Source: Fimbriimonas ginsengisoli Gsoil 348 (GTDB lineage Bacteria; Armatimonadota; Fimbriimonadia; Fimbriimonadales; Fimbriimonadaceae). Taken from it: 64,000 nucleotides of DNA. Of the stretch, positions 17,346 through 26,724 are shown piece by piece (position 1 is the first letter of the stretch; each line of letters starts with the position of its first letter). Under the pieces are notes generated by a model that saw only the letters and a program-made list of their open reading frames with translations, did no database searches and was not told the origin of the DNA. Location of the stretch: contig NZ_CP007139.1 of assembly GCF_000724625.1 (NCBI RefSeq), forward strand, positions 4,216,001 to 4,280,000. The letters are read 5' to 3'. Made by a program: the position numbers and the translations under genes.

Positions 17346-18248
17346 CTATTCCACGGGAACGTAGAGGTCGGTCTGGAGCTTCTCCTTTGGGGTGGAACTT
17401 GGGTTGTTGATGTAGATCTCGAAGGTGGTCCCATCCCAGCGCATCCTGCGCTCGCTATTGGGAAGCCACTCGCCCATGAACTTCGCCCAAGCGTCGCCGA
17501 TGTGCTCGTACGGGCCGATGTGTGAAAAACGCGCGAAGCGGCCTCCGTGCAGCACCGTCTCTATCAGGCCCGGCAGTGTTGGAGTGTCGCCGGGAAGGAC
17601 GATGGCGGCGTCGGACTGGAGCTCGGTGGCCGGGGTGGTTTCCGGATCCTCGTAGTACAGGGCGAGGCAAGCCGCCCCCGGCTTTGAGAACAGACCCGCC
17701 GGGCCGGCGATTGCGGCGAGCCGCTCAAACGCCCCTCCAATCTGGTTATAGGGCCCGACATGACGAATCGTCCCGAGTCGCATTTGGGGTACTTCCAAGA
17801 TATCGACTGCCATATCCCTTCCACCGGAGTCGCGCGGGGTGAACTTGGGGAGGCTGCCGTCAGGATCGAAGTGCATACGGTTGGCGGCGGCCAGCTCGAT
17901 CCTTAGCGTCGCGAGGCTGCGGAACTGCGAAGGAGACTTCGAATAAGCGAGGCGGAAAGCGCGTGTGAACGCCTCGGGCGTCTCGAATCCGGCGTCGAGC
18001 GCGATTTCGCAAATCGGCGTTTTCGTGACGCGAAGATGCCAAGCCGCCCGCTCCATGCGGAGACGCCGCAAGAATTCGCCGGGCGCCTCTCCCACCATTC
18101 CCCGGAAGATCCGGTGGAAGTGAAATGGGGAGAGAAACGCCCGATCGGCGAGGACACGCAGGTCCATCGGCTCGTCGAGATGCGTCGCGAGGTGACAGAC
18201 CGCCTCGCGTACGCACTGCTCGTAGGTTGCCCGCGTCTCGACTCTCAT
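17346..18248 (-). CDS. AraC family regulator with GyrI-like effector domain
   Basis: The protein has 300 residues. Residues about 8-110 are a double helix-turn-helix of AraC type (RVLADRAFLSPFHFHRIFRGMVGE and FETPEAFTRAFRLAYSKSPSQFR). Residues about 145-300 are a GyrI-like small-molecule-binding domain (MRLGTIRHVGPYNQIGGAFERLA, GGRFARFSHIGPYEHIGDAW, LQTDLYVPVE), as in Rob and BmrR-type effectors. A good Shine-Dalgarno (aggag, seven bases) precedes the ATG. The neighbouring gene encodes a free copy of the effector domain. Confidence 0.9.
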   Translation of the reverse strand: MRVETRATYEQCVREAVCHLATHLDEPMDLRVLADRAFLSPFHFHRIFRGMVGEAPGEFLRRLRMERAAWHLRVTKTPICEIALDAGFETPEAFTRAFRLAYSKSPSQFRSLATLRIELAAANRMHFDPDGSLPKFTPRDSGGRDMAVDILEVPQMRLGTIRHVGPYNQIGGAFERLAAIAGPAGLFSKPGAACLALYYEDPETTPATELQSDAAIVLPGDTPTLPGLIETVLHGGRFARFSHIGPYEHIGDAWAKFMGEWLPNSERRMRWDGTTFEIYINNPSSTPKEKLQTDLYVPVE

Positions 18249-18304
18249 AGATCGCTCCTAACTTTACGGATTGAACCTGAGTCGAGACTTGACCTCCGTT
18301 GCGA

Positions 18305-18790
18305 TTATTCGATCGGGATGTACAACTCCGTGCGAAGCTGGTCGTCCGGCACGCTGCCGGGCATGTTCATGTAGTTCTCGACCACCGGAACATTTGTTCG
18401 TGCGATGTGCCCGCTTTTCGGCATCCAATCCGATGTGAAGCGCTTCCACGCGTCGCCGAGCCCATCGTACGGTCCGATATGCACGTAGCGGGCGTAGCGG
18501 CCGCCGGGCAAGGTGAATTCGGTGAGGCCATCCGGCATCGGAACTCCGGCCGGCACCGTGACGGCGGCATCGGAGCGGAGCTCGTTGGTCGCGGTGGTAC
18601 GCGGGTCGTCGTGGTAAAGCGCCATCGTTTCTACCCCGGGGGCTGCAAATAGTCCGGCGGGGCCGGCGATTTGGCCGAGTCTCTCGAATAGATGAGAAAT
18701 TTCGCTTCCGTAGGGGCCGACCCGCCTGATCGTGCCGAGCCGCACGGTTGATCGTTCGATCAGATCCACAGTCATTTCGGTCGTCATCAC
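18305..18790 (-). CDS. Stand-alone GyrI-like domain protein
   Basis: The protein has 161 residues, and nearly the whole chain aligns with the C-terminal domain of the AraC protein next door (STVRLGTIRRVGPYGSEISHLFERLGQIAGPAGLFAAPG; LPGGRYARYVHIGPYDGLGDAWKRF; LRTELYIPIE). It probably arose by duplication. Such free domains bind drugs or act as small-molecule buffers. GGAGG six bases before the ATG is a strong ribosome binding site. It precedes the AraC gene on the same strand, separated by 56 bases. Confidence 0.87.
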   Translation of the reverse strand: MMTTEMTVDLIERSTVRLGTIRRVGPYGSEISHLFERLGQIAGPAGLFAAPGVETMALYHDDPRTTATNELRSDAAVTVPAGVPMPDGLTEFTLPGGRYARYVHIGPYDGLGDAWKRFTSDWMPKSGHIARTNVPVVENYMNMPGSVPDDQLRTELYIPIE

Positions 18791-18912
18791 TTTCCTCCAT
18801 CGTCCGGTTTGAGGCTTCCGGACCTATAGACGACGATACTTAGCGTCCGGTCGGGAGAATTGACGTCGTTTGCGATTTTGCTAAACCGGTTGGAGGCGTC
18901 ACAGGCCATCCG

Positions 18913-19890
18913 CTAAGGGATACGCAGCGGGAGCAGGGAAGGGGTTCGACCCTCGAACTTCGTTTCGTCGCGGGGCCAAAGGCGCTCCCGTGCTTTTGGA
19001 AGAAGGCAGGCGCCGAGGCGGCGGACGGCCATGCGTTTGTCGGGAAGGATTCTCGCCGCGGATATCGCGGCGCCGACGGCGGCGGTTCGTTCGCCTCGCA
19101 GAATCTCCAGGGCGGCAAGGTTCAACACGTTCATTCCAAGTCCGCGAAGGATTTTTTCCTTTGGGATTCGACCTACGAACCAAGTGGACCAGTCCTCGTG
19201 GATCGCCCGGCGGACGCGGATCTCTTCGTGCACCTGATTGGGGGATCGGACGAAGGTGTTGCTGGAATGGATGCGCCAATAGGTGAGCCTTTCGGGAACG
19301 CAAGCGGCGGGTCCTCGCCGGGCCGAGCCGAGGAGGGCGACCCAGTCGCCGGAGTAGCGCATGCTCGGCTCGAACCGAAGGTCGTCGGCGCGGAACAAAA
19401 CGCTCGACGCTAGCACCCGGTTTTCGTAGAGCAGGTAAGGAAGGAGCTCTTGGATCGGCGTGGTCGGCCAGTCGAAGTGAACGTCATCCGAACGGTCCAC
19501 CACACCGTTTTCGTCGATTTTCCAGCCGAGGGTGTAGGCGAAGCAGGCCTCGTCGTGTTCCTCTAACAGCTCGACTTGCGCTTGGAGTTTGGTCGGCTCC
19601 CACAGGTCGTCGGAATTCAGGACGGCGATATATCGCCCGCGGGCGATCGACCGAGCCCGCTCTTGAGTTCCGTAAGTGCCGAGATTACGCTCGTTGACAA
19701 AGACCTGGATCCGATCGTCCTCACTCGCAACGTCGCGCGCTATCTCGACGCTATCGTCCGAGCTGCCATCGTCGATCAGGATCATTTCCCAGTCCGGCAT
19801 CGATTGCGCTCGCGCCGCTGCCAGCCCCGCCCGCAGGAACTGCGCGTGGTTGTAGCTGGGAACGACGATCGAGACGAGGGGGGTGCTCAC
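18913..19890 (-). CDS. Family 2 glycosyltransferase (GT-A fold)
   Basis: The protein has 325 residues from a GTG. The GT2 fold is clear: VSIVVPSYNHAQFL, LIDDGSSDDSVEIA and the DxD-type IAVLNSDDLWEPTKL. The C-terminal 100 residues are basic and helical without membrane segments. The acceptor is unknown. It stands alone, convergent to nothing, with dgt starting upstream on the same strand after a 136-base gap. Confidence 0.88.
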   Translation of the reverse strand: MSTPLVSIVVPSYNHAQFLRAGLAAARAQSMPDWEMILIDDGSSDDSVEIARDVASEDDRIQVFVNERNLGTYGTQERARSIARGRYIAVLNSDDLWEPTKLQAQVELLEEHDEACFAYTLGWKIDENGVVDRSDDVHFDWPTTPIQELLPYLLYENRVLASSVLFRADDLRFEPSMRYSGDWVALLGSARRGPAACVPERLTYWRIHSSNTFVRSPNQVHEEIRVRRAIHEDWSTWFVGRIPKEKILRGLGMNVLNLAALEILRGERTAAVGAAISAARILPDKRMAVRRLGACLLPKARERLWPRDETKFEGRTPSLLPLRIP

Positions 19891-20026
19891 AGTTCGAAAT
19901 CAGCGGCCGTTGCGCCTGCAACCAAGATAATCTACAACATCTACCAAAGCGAAGGTTCGCGCCGTGGGCACGAACAATTGTACAAATATGCCCAAGAACC
20001 GGCTGGCATTTAGGTCGTTCGGCAGA

Positions 20027-21064
20027 CTAGGGCAAGCGCCAGGCGCTGGGGAGTTTTAGGCGGGAATAGGTTTCGATGGCGAACCGGTCGGTCATACCGG
20101 CGATGTAGTCGATCGCCCCTTGAACCCCCTCGTAACCCTCGGGCAAATTGTCGGGAAGGACGAAGTGCCGGAACAGCTCTTTGACCATGTTTTGCGCCTT
20201 CGGAATGTCGGGGTACATGGTGGGATAGAGGAGGTAGACGTTTTCGAACATCCACTCCTTGAGCTCGTTCATGCAACGCAGCAATTCGGGCGACATCGAG
20301 ATGTTTGGTTGATCGAGGGAGTGGACGATGACGTCTTGAACCATAGTGCCGATCCGCTGGCTAGAGTTGCTTCCGAGCCGGTCGAAAACGGCCGGGATGT
20401 CGTCGATGATTCCGGAGCGTTGCGCGTCTTCGATGTCATGGCTGAGGTAAGCGATCCGGTCGCTGATTCGTACGACGGAGGCTTCGAGGGTGGAGGTCGG
20501 CGTGCCGTCTTTCGCACTCAAATCTCCTCGCCCTTTGCTATGTCCGCCGATGCCGCCGCGAGTTTCGTAGGTCAGGTTCAGCTTGGCGAGGTGGTCGACG
20601 ATTCGGAGCGATTGGACATCGTGGCGGAAACCGCGGGGACAATCGTCGCCGCCTCGACACGGGGCGGAGGCGAACTCTCGCACCGCTTCGTCCAAAGCGT
20701 GCTCGCCGGCATGTCCGAACGGGGTGTGGCCGATATCGTGGCCGAGGGCGATGGCTTCGATCAGGTCTTCGTTCAGCCGGAGCGCCCGGCCGATGGTGCG
20801 GGCGACTTGCGAGACTTCCAACGTGTGGGTCATCCGCGTCCGGTAATGGTCGCCCATAGGGTCGATGAACACCTGGGTTTTGTGTTTGAGCCGGCGGAAC
20901 GGCTTGGAGTGGAGGATGCGGTCGCGGTCGCGTTGGTAGACGGTGCGGACCGGGTCGTGCGGCTCGTCTACGAGTCGCCCTCGGCTCTCAGCGGCTTTGG
21001 CGGCGAAAGGGGAGAGCGTCTCAAGCTCGCGCCGCTCCGTTAGTTCGCGGACATGGTGAGGCAC
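20027..21064 (-). CDS. dgt: Deoxyguanosinetriphosphate triphosphohydrolase-like protein
   Basis: The protein has 345 residues. It opens with ESRGRLVDEPHDPVRTVYQRDRDRILHSKPFRRLKHKTQVF, the hallmark of the shorter Dgt-like branch. HD-domain ligands are H80 (RTRMTHTLEVSQVA), H109/D110 (LGHDIGHTPFGHAGE) and a late Asp in AYLSHDIEDA. The enzyme hydrolyses dNTPs to deoxynucleoside and triphosphate, trimming the dNTP pool. The start is a GTG that lies only one base from a TAGAAT, so the exact start is uncertain. Confidence 0.92.
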   Translation of the reverse strand: MPHHVRELTERRELETLSPFAAKAAESRGRLVDEPHDPVRTVYQRDRDRILHSKPFRRLKHKTQVFIDPMGDHYRTRMTHTLEVSQVARTIGRALRLNEDLIEAIALGHDIGHTPFGHAGEHALDEAVREFASAPCRGGDDCPRGFRHDVQSLRIVDHLAKLNLTYETRGGIGGHSKGRGDLSAKDGTPTSTLEASVVRISDRIAYLSHDIEDAQRSGIIDDIPAVFDRLGSNSSQRIGTMVQDVIVHSLDQPNISMSPELLRCMNELKEWMFENVYLLYPTMYPDIPKAQNMVKELFRHFVLPDNLPEGYEGVQGAIDYIAGMTDRFAIETYSRLKLPSAWRLP

Positions 21065-21136
21065 GATTCTACAGACGTGAATACCGCGAACTCCGGTGCG
21101 CGGGACTGCATCGATAGGGCAAGATCAAACGAGACC

Positions 21137-21586
21137 ATGAAGCAGATCCCTTCCGCACCTGAGATCGCGATCGTTAGCGGCGACTTCGAGCAGTTTTCGC
21201 CGCAGGAGCTCTACGACTACTTCACGCAGGTCGACCTGCTGACTCAGTGGTGGCCGAAGGAAGCGGAAATCGACCTCAAGGTGGGCGGGCAATACCGGAT
21301 GTCTTGGCCGGAGAACGATTGGCATCTGCGGGGGGAGTACACGGCGTTGGAGCCGGGGGTGCATCTCGGGTTCACCTGGGCGTGGGACCATGAACCATCG
21401 AACTCGTTGCGTAAGCAGGTCGATATCTGGTTTCAGCCGCTTTTCGAGAACGGTGGGCGGCTCGCGGCACACCATGGACCGTTCGATACTTCGGAAAACG
21501 ACCAGTCGTCCCGGCAAGGAATCGTCGAGGGGTGGATTCACTTCGGGATGCGGTTGGCTGGGTTGAAAGACGGGAATTCGGAGTAG
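21137..21586 (+). CDS. SRPBCC/AHSA1-type START-like protein
   Basis: The protein has 149 residues from the ATG at 21137. The open frame reaches upstream to 21053, into the dgt start, and I discard that part. FSPQELYDYFTQVDLLTQWWPKEAEIDLKVGGQYRMSW and the end GIVEGWIHFGMRLAGL match the AHSA1 (activator of Hsp90 ATPase homologue) branch of the SRPBCC fold, a hydrophobic ligand-binding pocket. Bacterial members are mostly uncharacterised. It is transcribed divergently from dgt. Confidence 0.8.
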   Translation: MKQIPSAPEIAIVSGDFEQFSPQELYDYFTQVDLLTQWWPKEAEIDLKVGGQYRMSWPENDWHLRGEYTALEPGVHLGFTWAWDHEPSNSLRKQVDIWFQPLFENGGRLAAHHGPFDTSENDQSSRQGIVEGWIHFGMRLAGLKDGNSE

Positions 21587-21732
21587 CGCCGGACCCTGGT
21601 CCGCTTCAACCGGGGCGGGCGGCGCCTCCTCGTTCTTTGTACGTTTTGTACACGGGTGAGGGCGTTGTACAAAACGTACGACAAAGTCCTTTCCAAAATG
21701 GGCGCAACGATCGCAGGGGCTGGTTGACGGGT

Positions 21733-23229
21733 TTAGTAGTGTTCGTCCTCGGCGGGTTTCGGGGCGACCTTCGGGATGTGATTCGCGGTGAGCGCCGCAT
21801 TGGCGAACATCGAGCTCAAAGTAAAGGAACGAGGGTCGCGTCCGCTGTTTTCGGTTTCCTGCAGCCCTAGGAATTCCATCAGCTTCGCTTGAGCATCGGG
21901 CGGCAATTTTGACTTCGCCTTAATGAGCTCCGGAACCGCGTCGTTACTGAGCGACCCGAGATAGGACACGTCGACGGCCCCGTTCGGCCTCGAGGTGTTG
22001 ATTCGCGCCACGAGGCCATCCGGATTGACGACGTTCAACCCAAAGACCGTAGCGAGTAACAATGCGAGCGCGCCAAACGCGAATCGGTCGGTGCGACCGC
22101 GAAGAACCGTGGTCGCGAACCACACGAAGACGGCTCCGATCCAAGCGATGGACGCTACCACGTAGATCCGCAACTGACTTACTCCGTACGCTTCCACATA
22201 TATCCGCATCCTCAAGAAAGCCGAATGGATGACCAGGAAGACTAACGCCACCAGCACGGAGGCCAATACGTTGTAGGTTCGTTCCGACTTCGGCCCCTCC
22301 CGTCGCATCATCGCATGGGAGCCAAGCAGGACTGGGAGTACCAGGAGGGCAACTGCCGAGAGCTCGAAGAAACCACGTCGAGCGTAGGTGCCGAAGCCAA
22401 GATTCGCCGTGTTCCGGATGACTTCGCTGCCACCAAACAGGTGGCGGAATTGCGTCGCGATGAAAGCGGCGAACAGCAGGTTCAAAAGGGCGAGCGCCGT
22501 GCCGATCTCTACGATGCCAAACGGGGCCGGCTTCGGATCTCCAGTGATCGATGGAGGCCGATCCACTCCCAGAAAAAGCTGGTACAGGAATCCGCCGGCC
22601 AGCCAGGCGCAAGTTACGGTGACAAAAAAGTTGACGCCGGCCTCTTCGGGACTGAACTGAAAGAGATGGGTGACCATCTTTTCAAAACCGGCATCCGCGC
22701 TAATGAACAGGCCGCCGAAAATGATCAACAGCGGTACCGCCAGTAGGAGTCCACGGAGGATCGCGGCGATCGTCTTGCTACTCCGCCCCTTCGTAAGTTC
22801 TCCCCAGCGCCCTTCAAGTTTGCCGACCTGAACCGCTCCGGCGACGAAGCCGGCCCAAGACTCGATCAAGCGGAAAGGATAGTCCATCACCGATCCGGTG
22901 CGAACGCTGCCGTTGCGGGCTCGATGAGCGATCAGGCCGACGAGAAGAACGACCGAGACTCCGTTGAGCAACTTAAGCTCGGGGGCGTCGCGCCAAAAGA
23001 AGAGCGTGCAGAAGCCGAGGGTCGGGATCGTCAGAAAGCGAACTCCTCGTGAAATCTCCAACACCCGTGAGCGATACAACAACGCCGATACCGCCGCGAC
23101 GAGAAGGGCGAAGATGGAGAACCCGACGCCGAAAGCGGAGTTCCGCAAGAGCAAATCCCCGGCTATCCCCAGCGACACCGCTCCCGCAAAGACCCTTATC
23201 GCAAGACCAAGTCGCTTCGCGTCGTCCAT
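21733..23229 (-). CDS. DUF4173/DUF4153-type polytopic membrane protein
   Basis: The protein has 498 residues from the ATG at 23229. The frame runs 37 codons further upstream, into the divergent oxidoreductase gene, and I reject that. It has about 11 hydrophobic segments up to residue 405, followed by a soluble tail. GSVRTGSVMDYPFRLIESWAG, IIFGGLFISADAGFE and VEAYGVSQLRIYVVASIAWIG match the DUF4173 family (EAYG..RLR block). The C-terminal tail (YLGSLSNDAVPELIKAKSKLPPD) is also typical. Function unknown. Confidence 0.8.
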   Translation of the reverse strand: MDDAKRLGLAIRVFAGAVSLGIAGDLLLRNSAFGVGFSIFALLVAAVSALLYRSRVLEISRGVRFLTIPTLGFCTLFFWRDAPELKLLNGVSVVLLVGLIAHRARNGSVRTGSVMDYPFRLIESWAGFVAGAVQVGKLEGRWGELTKGRSSKTIAAILRGLLLAVPLLIIFGGLFISADAGFEKMVTHLFQFSPEEAGVNFFVTVTCAWLAGGFLYQLFLGVDRPPSITGDPKPAPFGIVEIGTALALLNLLFAAFIATQFRHLFGGSEVIRNTANLGFGTYARRGFFELSAVALLVLPVLLGSHAMMRREGPKSERTYNVLASVLVALVFLVIHSAFLRMRIYVEAYGVSQLRIYVVASIAWIGAVFVWFATTVLRGRTDRFAFGALALLLATVFGLNVVNPDGLVARINTSRPNGAVDVSYLGSLSNDAVPELIKAKSKLPPDAQAKLMEFLGLQETENSGRDPRSFTLSSMFANAALTANHIPKVAPKPAEDEHY

Positions 23230-23284
23230 TTGTCTGGGAAACGCGATAGCGGGGCCGTTAGTTCGCACCTTCGGTAAATCTGCA

Positions 23285-23314
23285 TTGACACTCCGGGCGG
23301 GAGCGGAGCAAAAT
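23285..23314 (+). promoter_or_regulatory. Complete -35/-10 promoter of the oxidoreductase gene
   Basis: TTGACA at 23285-23290 and CAAAAT at 23309-23314 are 18 bases apart. Transcription would begin about six bases later, on the GTG at 23321. This is the clearest case of a leaderless promoter in the window because both hexamers are present. Confidence 0.65.
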
Positions 23315-23320
23315 CGGCGC

Positions 23321-24475
23321 GTGGGTAAGAAGCGCGTCAACGTTGGTCTAATCGGTTACCAGTTCATGGGGAAGGCACATTCCAATGCCTACCGCCAAGT
23401 CAATCACTTCTTCGACCTTCCGGTGGAAGTCAATATGCACACCTTGTGCGGCCGGAACGAGGCCGCCGTAACCGCCGCCGCCGCGCAGTACGGTTGGGCG
23501 AACGTGGAGACCGACTGGCGGAAGGTGGTCGCGAATCCGGAGATCGACGTCATCGACGTCTCGACTCCCGGAAACTTGCACGCTGAGATCGCCATCGCGG
23601 CCGCCCAGGCCGGAAAGGCGGTCTTCTGTGAGAAGCCGATCGGCAATACCCTGTCCGAAGCGGAGGCGATGCTGAAAGCGGTGCAAGCCGCCGGGGTGCC
23701 CCACGCGGTCTTTCACAACTACCGCAAGGCGCCCGCGGTTGGACTTGCCAAGCAGCTCATCGAGAGCGGCCGGCTCGGCACGATCTATCACTTCCGCGCC
23801 GTGTACCTGCAAGACTGGATCGCGGATCCTAATTTTCCGCTTGTTTGGCGCCTCCAAAAGGAGATCGCCGGCTCCGGAACCCATGGCGACATCAACGCCC
23901 ACATCATCGACATGGCGCGATATCTGCTCGGCGAGCTAGACGAGGTCTGCGGACTGCTCCACACGTTCGTCAAGCAACGCCCCAAGGCGGGAGCGATCAA
24001 CGATAAGCTGGGCGCCGAGGCGACCAACGAGATGGGCGAAGTCACCGTCGACGACGCCGCGATGTTCTTGGCCAAGTTTAAGAGCGGAGCGCTCGGCACG
24101 TTCGAGGCCACCCGCTTTGCCGTCGGGCGAAAGAATCATCACCGGTGGGAGGTCAATGGGAGCAAGGGCTCCATCGTCTTCAACCTGGAGCGGATGAACG
24201 AGCTGGAGTATTACAGCGAGGAAGACCCCGCCGATGTCCGCGGCTTCCGGGTCATTCAGGCGACCGAGGGGGTTCACCCTTACGCGGGCCACTATTGGCC
24301 GGCCGGTCACATCATCGGTTACGAGCACACTTTCATCAACCTGCTCGCCGACGCTTTCACCAATATGGAAGCGGGCAAGCGGATCGAGCCCGACTTCGTC
24401 GACGGATATGAAAACCAGCGGGTTTTGGACGCCGTCGAGCGCTCCAGCGACTCGCGAGAGTGGGTGAAACTCTAG
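23321..24475 (+). CDS. Gfo/Idh/MocA family NAD(P)-dependent oxidoreductase
   Basis: The protein has 384 residues from the GTG at 23321. The Rossmann motif is VGLIGYQFMGKAH (8-20), and the family EKP motif is CEKPIGNT (E104, K105, P106). The catalytic-site region GSGTHGDINAHIIDMARYLLGE has the D...H pair. Such enzymes oxidise or reduce sugars or inositols; the substrate is not deducible. The open frame upstream from 22964 is antisense to the DUF4173 gene and is rejected. It shares a CTAG stop with the convergent recQ gene. Confidence 0.92.
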   Translation: MGKKRVNVGLIGYQFMGKAHSNAYRQVNHFFDLPVEVNMHTLCGRNEAAVTAAAAQYGWANVETDWRKVVANPEIDVIDVSTPGNLHAEIAIAAAQAGKAVFCEKPIGNTLSEAEAMLKAVQAAGVPHAVFHNYRKAPAVGLAKQLIESGRLGTIYHFRAVYLQDWIADPNFPLVWRLQKEIAGSGTHGDINAHIIDMARYLLGELDEVCGLLHTFVKQRPKAGAINDKLGAEATNEMGEVTVDDAAMFLAKFKSGALGTFEATRFAVGRKNHHRWEVNGSKGSIVFNLERMNELEYYSEEDPADVRGFRVIQATEGVHPYAGHYWPAGHIIGYEHTFINLLADAFTNMEAGKRIEPDFVDGYENQRVLDAVERSSDSREWVKL

Positions 24476-26397
24476 GTTACGGCGGCGACGACATCCAGGA
24501 ACGGGTGCTCATCCAGCACCCCGAAGAGCGGGTGGCGGCTTAGCTTCGATTTGGTGAAGACCGGGCTGGTAAGGCCGCAAAGGAAACGGGCGAGTTGGCG
24601 GGGAGTCGCCAGCTCGCCCGGATTGTTTGCGGTGAGCTCCGCGAGGTCGCGTGGAGTAACCAGCGACGTTATCGTCGCGGCCGGAGGGAGAGCCGGAATT
24701 GCTTGGGCTTTTCCGGTCAGGCAATACGTGCAGTGCCCGCACGGTTTTGGCAGCACTTCGCCGAAGTAGCCCACCAGCGATTGGACTTGGCACCCCTCGT
24801 GTTCGACCAGAGCGGGAACCATCGCCAGGCGTTCGATCTCTTGGCGTTCCCGGTGTTCGAATCTTCCAACCAACTCGGCGACGAGGCGATCTTCGTCGGC
24901 GAGATCGGTCAATCGGGTGTACCGGTCGCGAACGTCACTGGCGCGGAGTTCGATAAGTCCACGCTCCGACATCACCTCGAGCGCTTTCACAACTCGCCTT
25001 CGCTCAACGCCGAGTGATTCCGCCGCTTTCTCGGGGTCGAGTCCGTACCAAATCCGTCCCCGCTTGGCGGCTCCAAAGAGGGAAGTCGCGAAACGCCCGT
25101 GCTCGCCGGGAAAGGCGTCGCCGATGTCGTCGATCCGGGTGAGAGGACGAAACTCGTAGCCGGCGTAGAACGGAGTCCCTCGCCGTAACGCCCCGAGTAG
25201 CTCCAGGTACGTGAGCGCGGTTCGTAGAACCAGCTGGCGGATGTCGTGCCGGTTCGAAAACTCATATGTCGAAAGGGCGAATTCTTCGGGCTGAGTAAGC
25301 AGGTCGTGAACGAGCGACCGCACCGATTGCTCGCTCGGCGTATCGCCGTAAACGAAGTTTTCGAGGGCGGGCAGGTCCGCGGCGGCGGCGAGCATTTCCA
25401 CAATGGATGGAACTCCGTCGCGCCCGGCGCGCCCGATCTCCTGACTGTAGCTCTCCAGGCTCTTCGGCAGGTTCGCGTGATAGACGTATCGCACGTCGGA
25501 TTTATCGATCCCCATCCCAAAGGCGATCGTCGCGACGACGATCCGGGCCGGATCTGCCATCCACCAATCCTGCACCTTCGTGCGGTCCTCGGCGTTCATC
25601 CCGGCGTGATATGCCTCGGCCGCGAACCCGTGCTGCTTGAGGAAATTTGCGACCGCCTCCGCCGTGCGTTGCAGCGTGACGTAGACGATAGTGGAGCCCG
25701 GCGCCCGTTCCCGCAGCCGCTGAACGAGGAGGGGGGTCCGTTCGGCCGGAGTACAGGGGGTGGTAAGCAGGGTCAGGTTGGGACGGTAGAAACCGGTGAG
25801 CACGACGCCACTCGGCTTGATGCCGAAGCCGTCGCAAATGTCCTGAACAACCTTGGGGGTCGCGGTGGCGGTGAGGGCGAGGACTCGCTCGGCTCCGATG
25901 TCGCGAGCCATTTGGGCGAGCTTTAGGTAATCCGGCCGGAAGTTATGCCCCCACTCCGAGATGCAGTGCGCCTCGTCGACGGCGAAAATGGCGATTTTGA
26001 GCCGTTTGAGATCCCCGAGAAAACGCTCGTTGTTGAACCGCTCCGGTGCGACGTAGAGGAGCCGCAGTTCCCCCGCGCGGAGCCGGTCGTTGATCGCACG
26101 CACCTCGTCGGAAGAGAGGCTGGAATCGAGCCGTGCCGCAGGGATCCCGCGGCGCTGGAGAAAGTCGATCTGATCTTTCATGAGCGCGATGAGGGGCGAA
26201 ACCACCAGGGTGATGCCGTCGACGGCGAGGGCGGGAAGCTGGTAGCAGAGCGATTTCCCGCCGCCGGTGGGAAAGACGGCTAGGGCCGCGCCTTCGTCGA
26301 GCAGCGCGCGCATGGCCTCATGTTGGCCTGGCCGGAATTCGGCAAATCCGAAGTGCTGTTGAAGCAGCTCACCCAGCGTATCGGTGGTGGTTGGCAT
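24472..26397 (-). CDS. recQ: RecQ family ATP-dependent DNA helicase
   Basis: The protein has 641 residues. The superfamily 2 helicase motifs are complete: FRPGQ, Walker A TGGGKSLCYQ (44-53), DEAHC, ALTATATP, YHAGM, and IAFGMGIDKSDVRYV with QEIGRAGRDG. The RecQ zinc site is GCQ...PKPCGHCTYC. The first cysteine of the usual four-Cys site is not obvious, so the site may be reduced. The RQC/HRDC end is short and diverged. RecQ unwinds DNA in recombination and fork repair. TATAAT at 26411-26416 lies 13 bases before the ATG. Confidence 0.92.
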   Translation of the reverse strand: MPTTTDTLGELLQQHFGFAEFRPGQHEAMRALLDEGAALAVFPTGGGKSLCYQLPALAVDGITLVVSPLIALMKDQIDFLQRRGIPAARLDSSLSSDEVRAINDRLRAGELRLLYVAPERFNNERFLGDLKRLKIAIFAVDEAHCISEWGHNFRPDYLKLAQMARDIGAERVLALTATATPKVVQDICDGFGIKPSGVVLTGFYRPNLTLLTTPCTPAERTPLLVQRLRERAPGSTIVYVTLQRTAEAVANFLKQHGFAAEAYHAGMNAEDRTKVQDWWMADPARIVVATIAFGMGIDKSDVRYVYHANLPKSLESYSQEIGRAGRDGVPSIVEMLAAAADLPALENFVYGDTPSEQSVRSLVHDLLTQPEEFALSTYEFSNRHDIRQLVLRTALTYLELLGALRRGTPFYAGYEFRPLTRIDDIGDAFPGEHGRFATSLFGAAKRGRIWYGLDPEKAAESLGVERRRVVKALEVMSERGLIELRASDVRDRYTRLTDLADEDRLVAELVGRFEHRERQEIERLAMVPALVEHEGCQVQSLVGYFGEVLPKPCGHCTYCLTGKAQAIPALPPAATITSLVTPRDLAELTANNPGELATPRQLARFLCGLTSPVFTKSKLSRHPLFGVLDEHPFLDVVAAVT

Positions 26398-26410
26398 CGC
26401 GTTGAGCGCT

Positions 26411-26416
26411 ATTATA
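26411..26416 (-). promoter_or_regulatory. -10 element for recQ
   Basis: A perfect TATAAT on the minus strand ends 13 bases before the recQ ATG, giving a leader of about six bases. I see no good -35. Confidence 0.5.
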
Positions 26417-26482
26417 TCAGGTTATGTAGACTTGCGTCTCGTATGCCCGTTGTTCGCGGAGGGCGTGGAGGGGGAAGATAAC

Positions 26483-26697
26483 GCGAAGCGTTGTAGCCGC
26501 AGGTTGGCTCGCACCTGCGTCCCCTGGAACTGCAACTGGGTCAAAACACGATACGCCCTCGCGCAGGTACGAGCCAACCTGCGGCTACACGTCCTTCGGA
26601 CGTAGCGTCGGCGTCCCCGCCGATGACCCGGTGCACCTTTCGCTTTAGCTGGCGCAGCCACGAGCCCACCAGCGGCTACCCGTCCTCCGGAGGTGGG
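26483..26697. repeat. Palindromic repeat family C, copy 3 (one and a half units)
   Basis: The left arm (gcgttgtagccgcaggttgg) and its inverse (ccaacctgcggctaca) are separated by 55 bases of unrelated DNA. A second, diverged unit follows: gtagcgtcggcgtccccgcc, then gcgcagccacgagcccacca. It fills the gap between recQ and the ferritin-like gene. Confidence 0.8.
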
Positions 26698-26724
26698 GAG
26701 GTCCACTTAGTCTATTCTAGGCGT

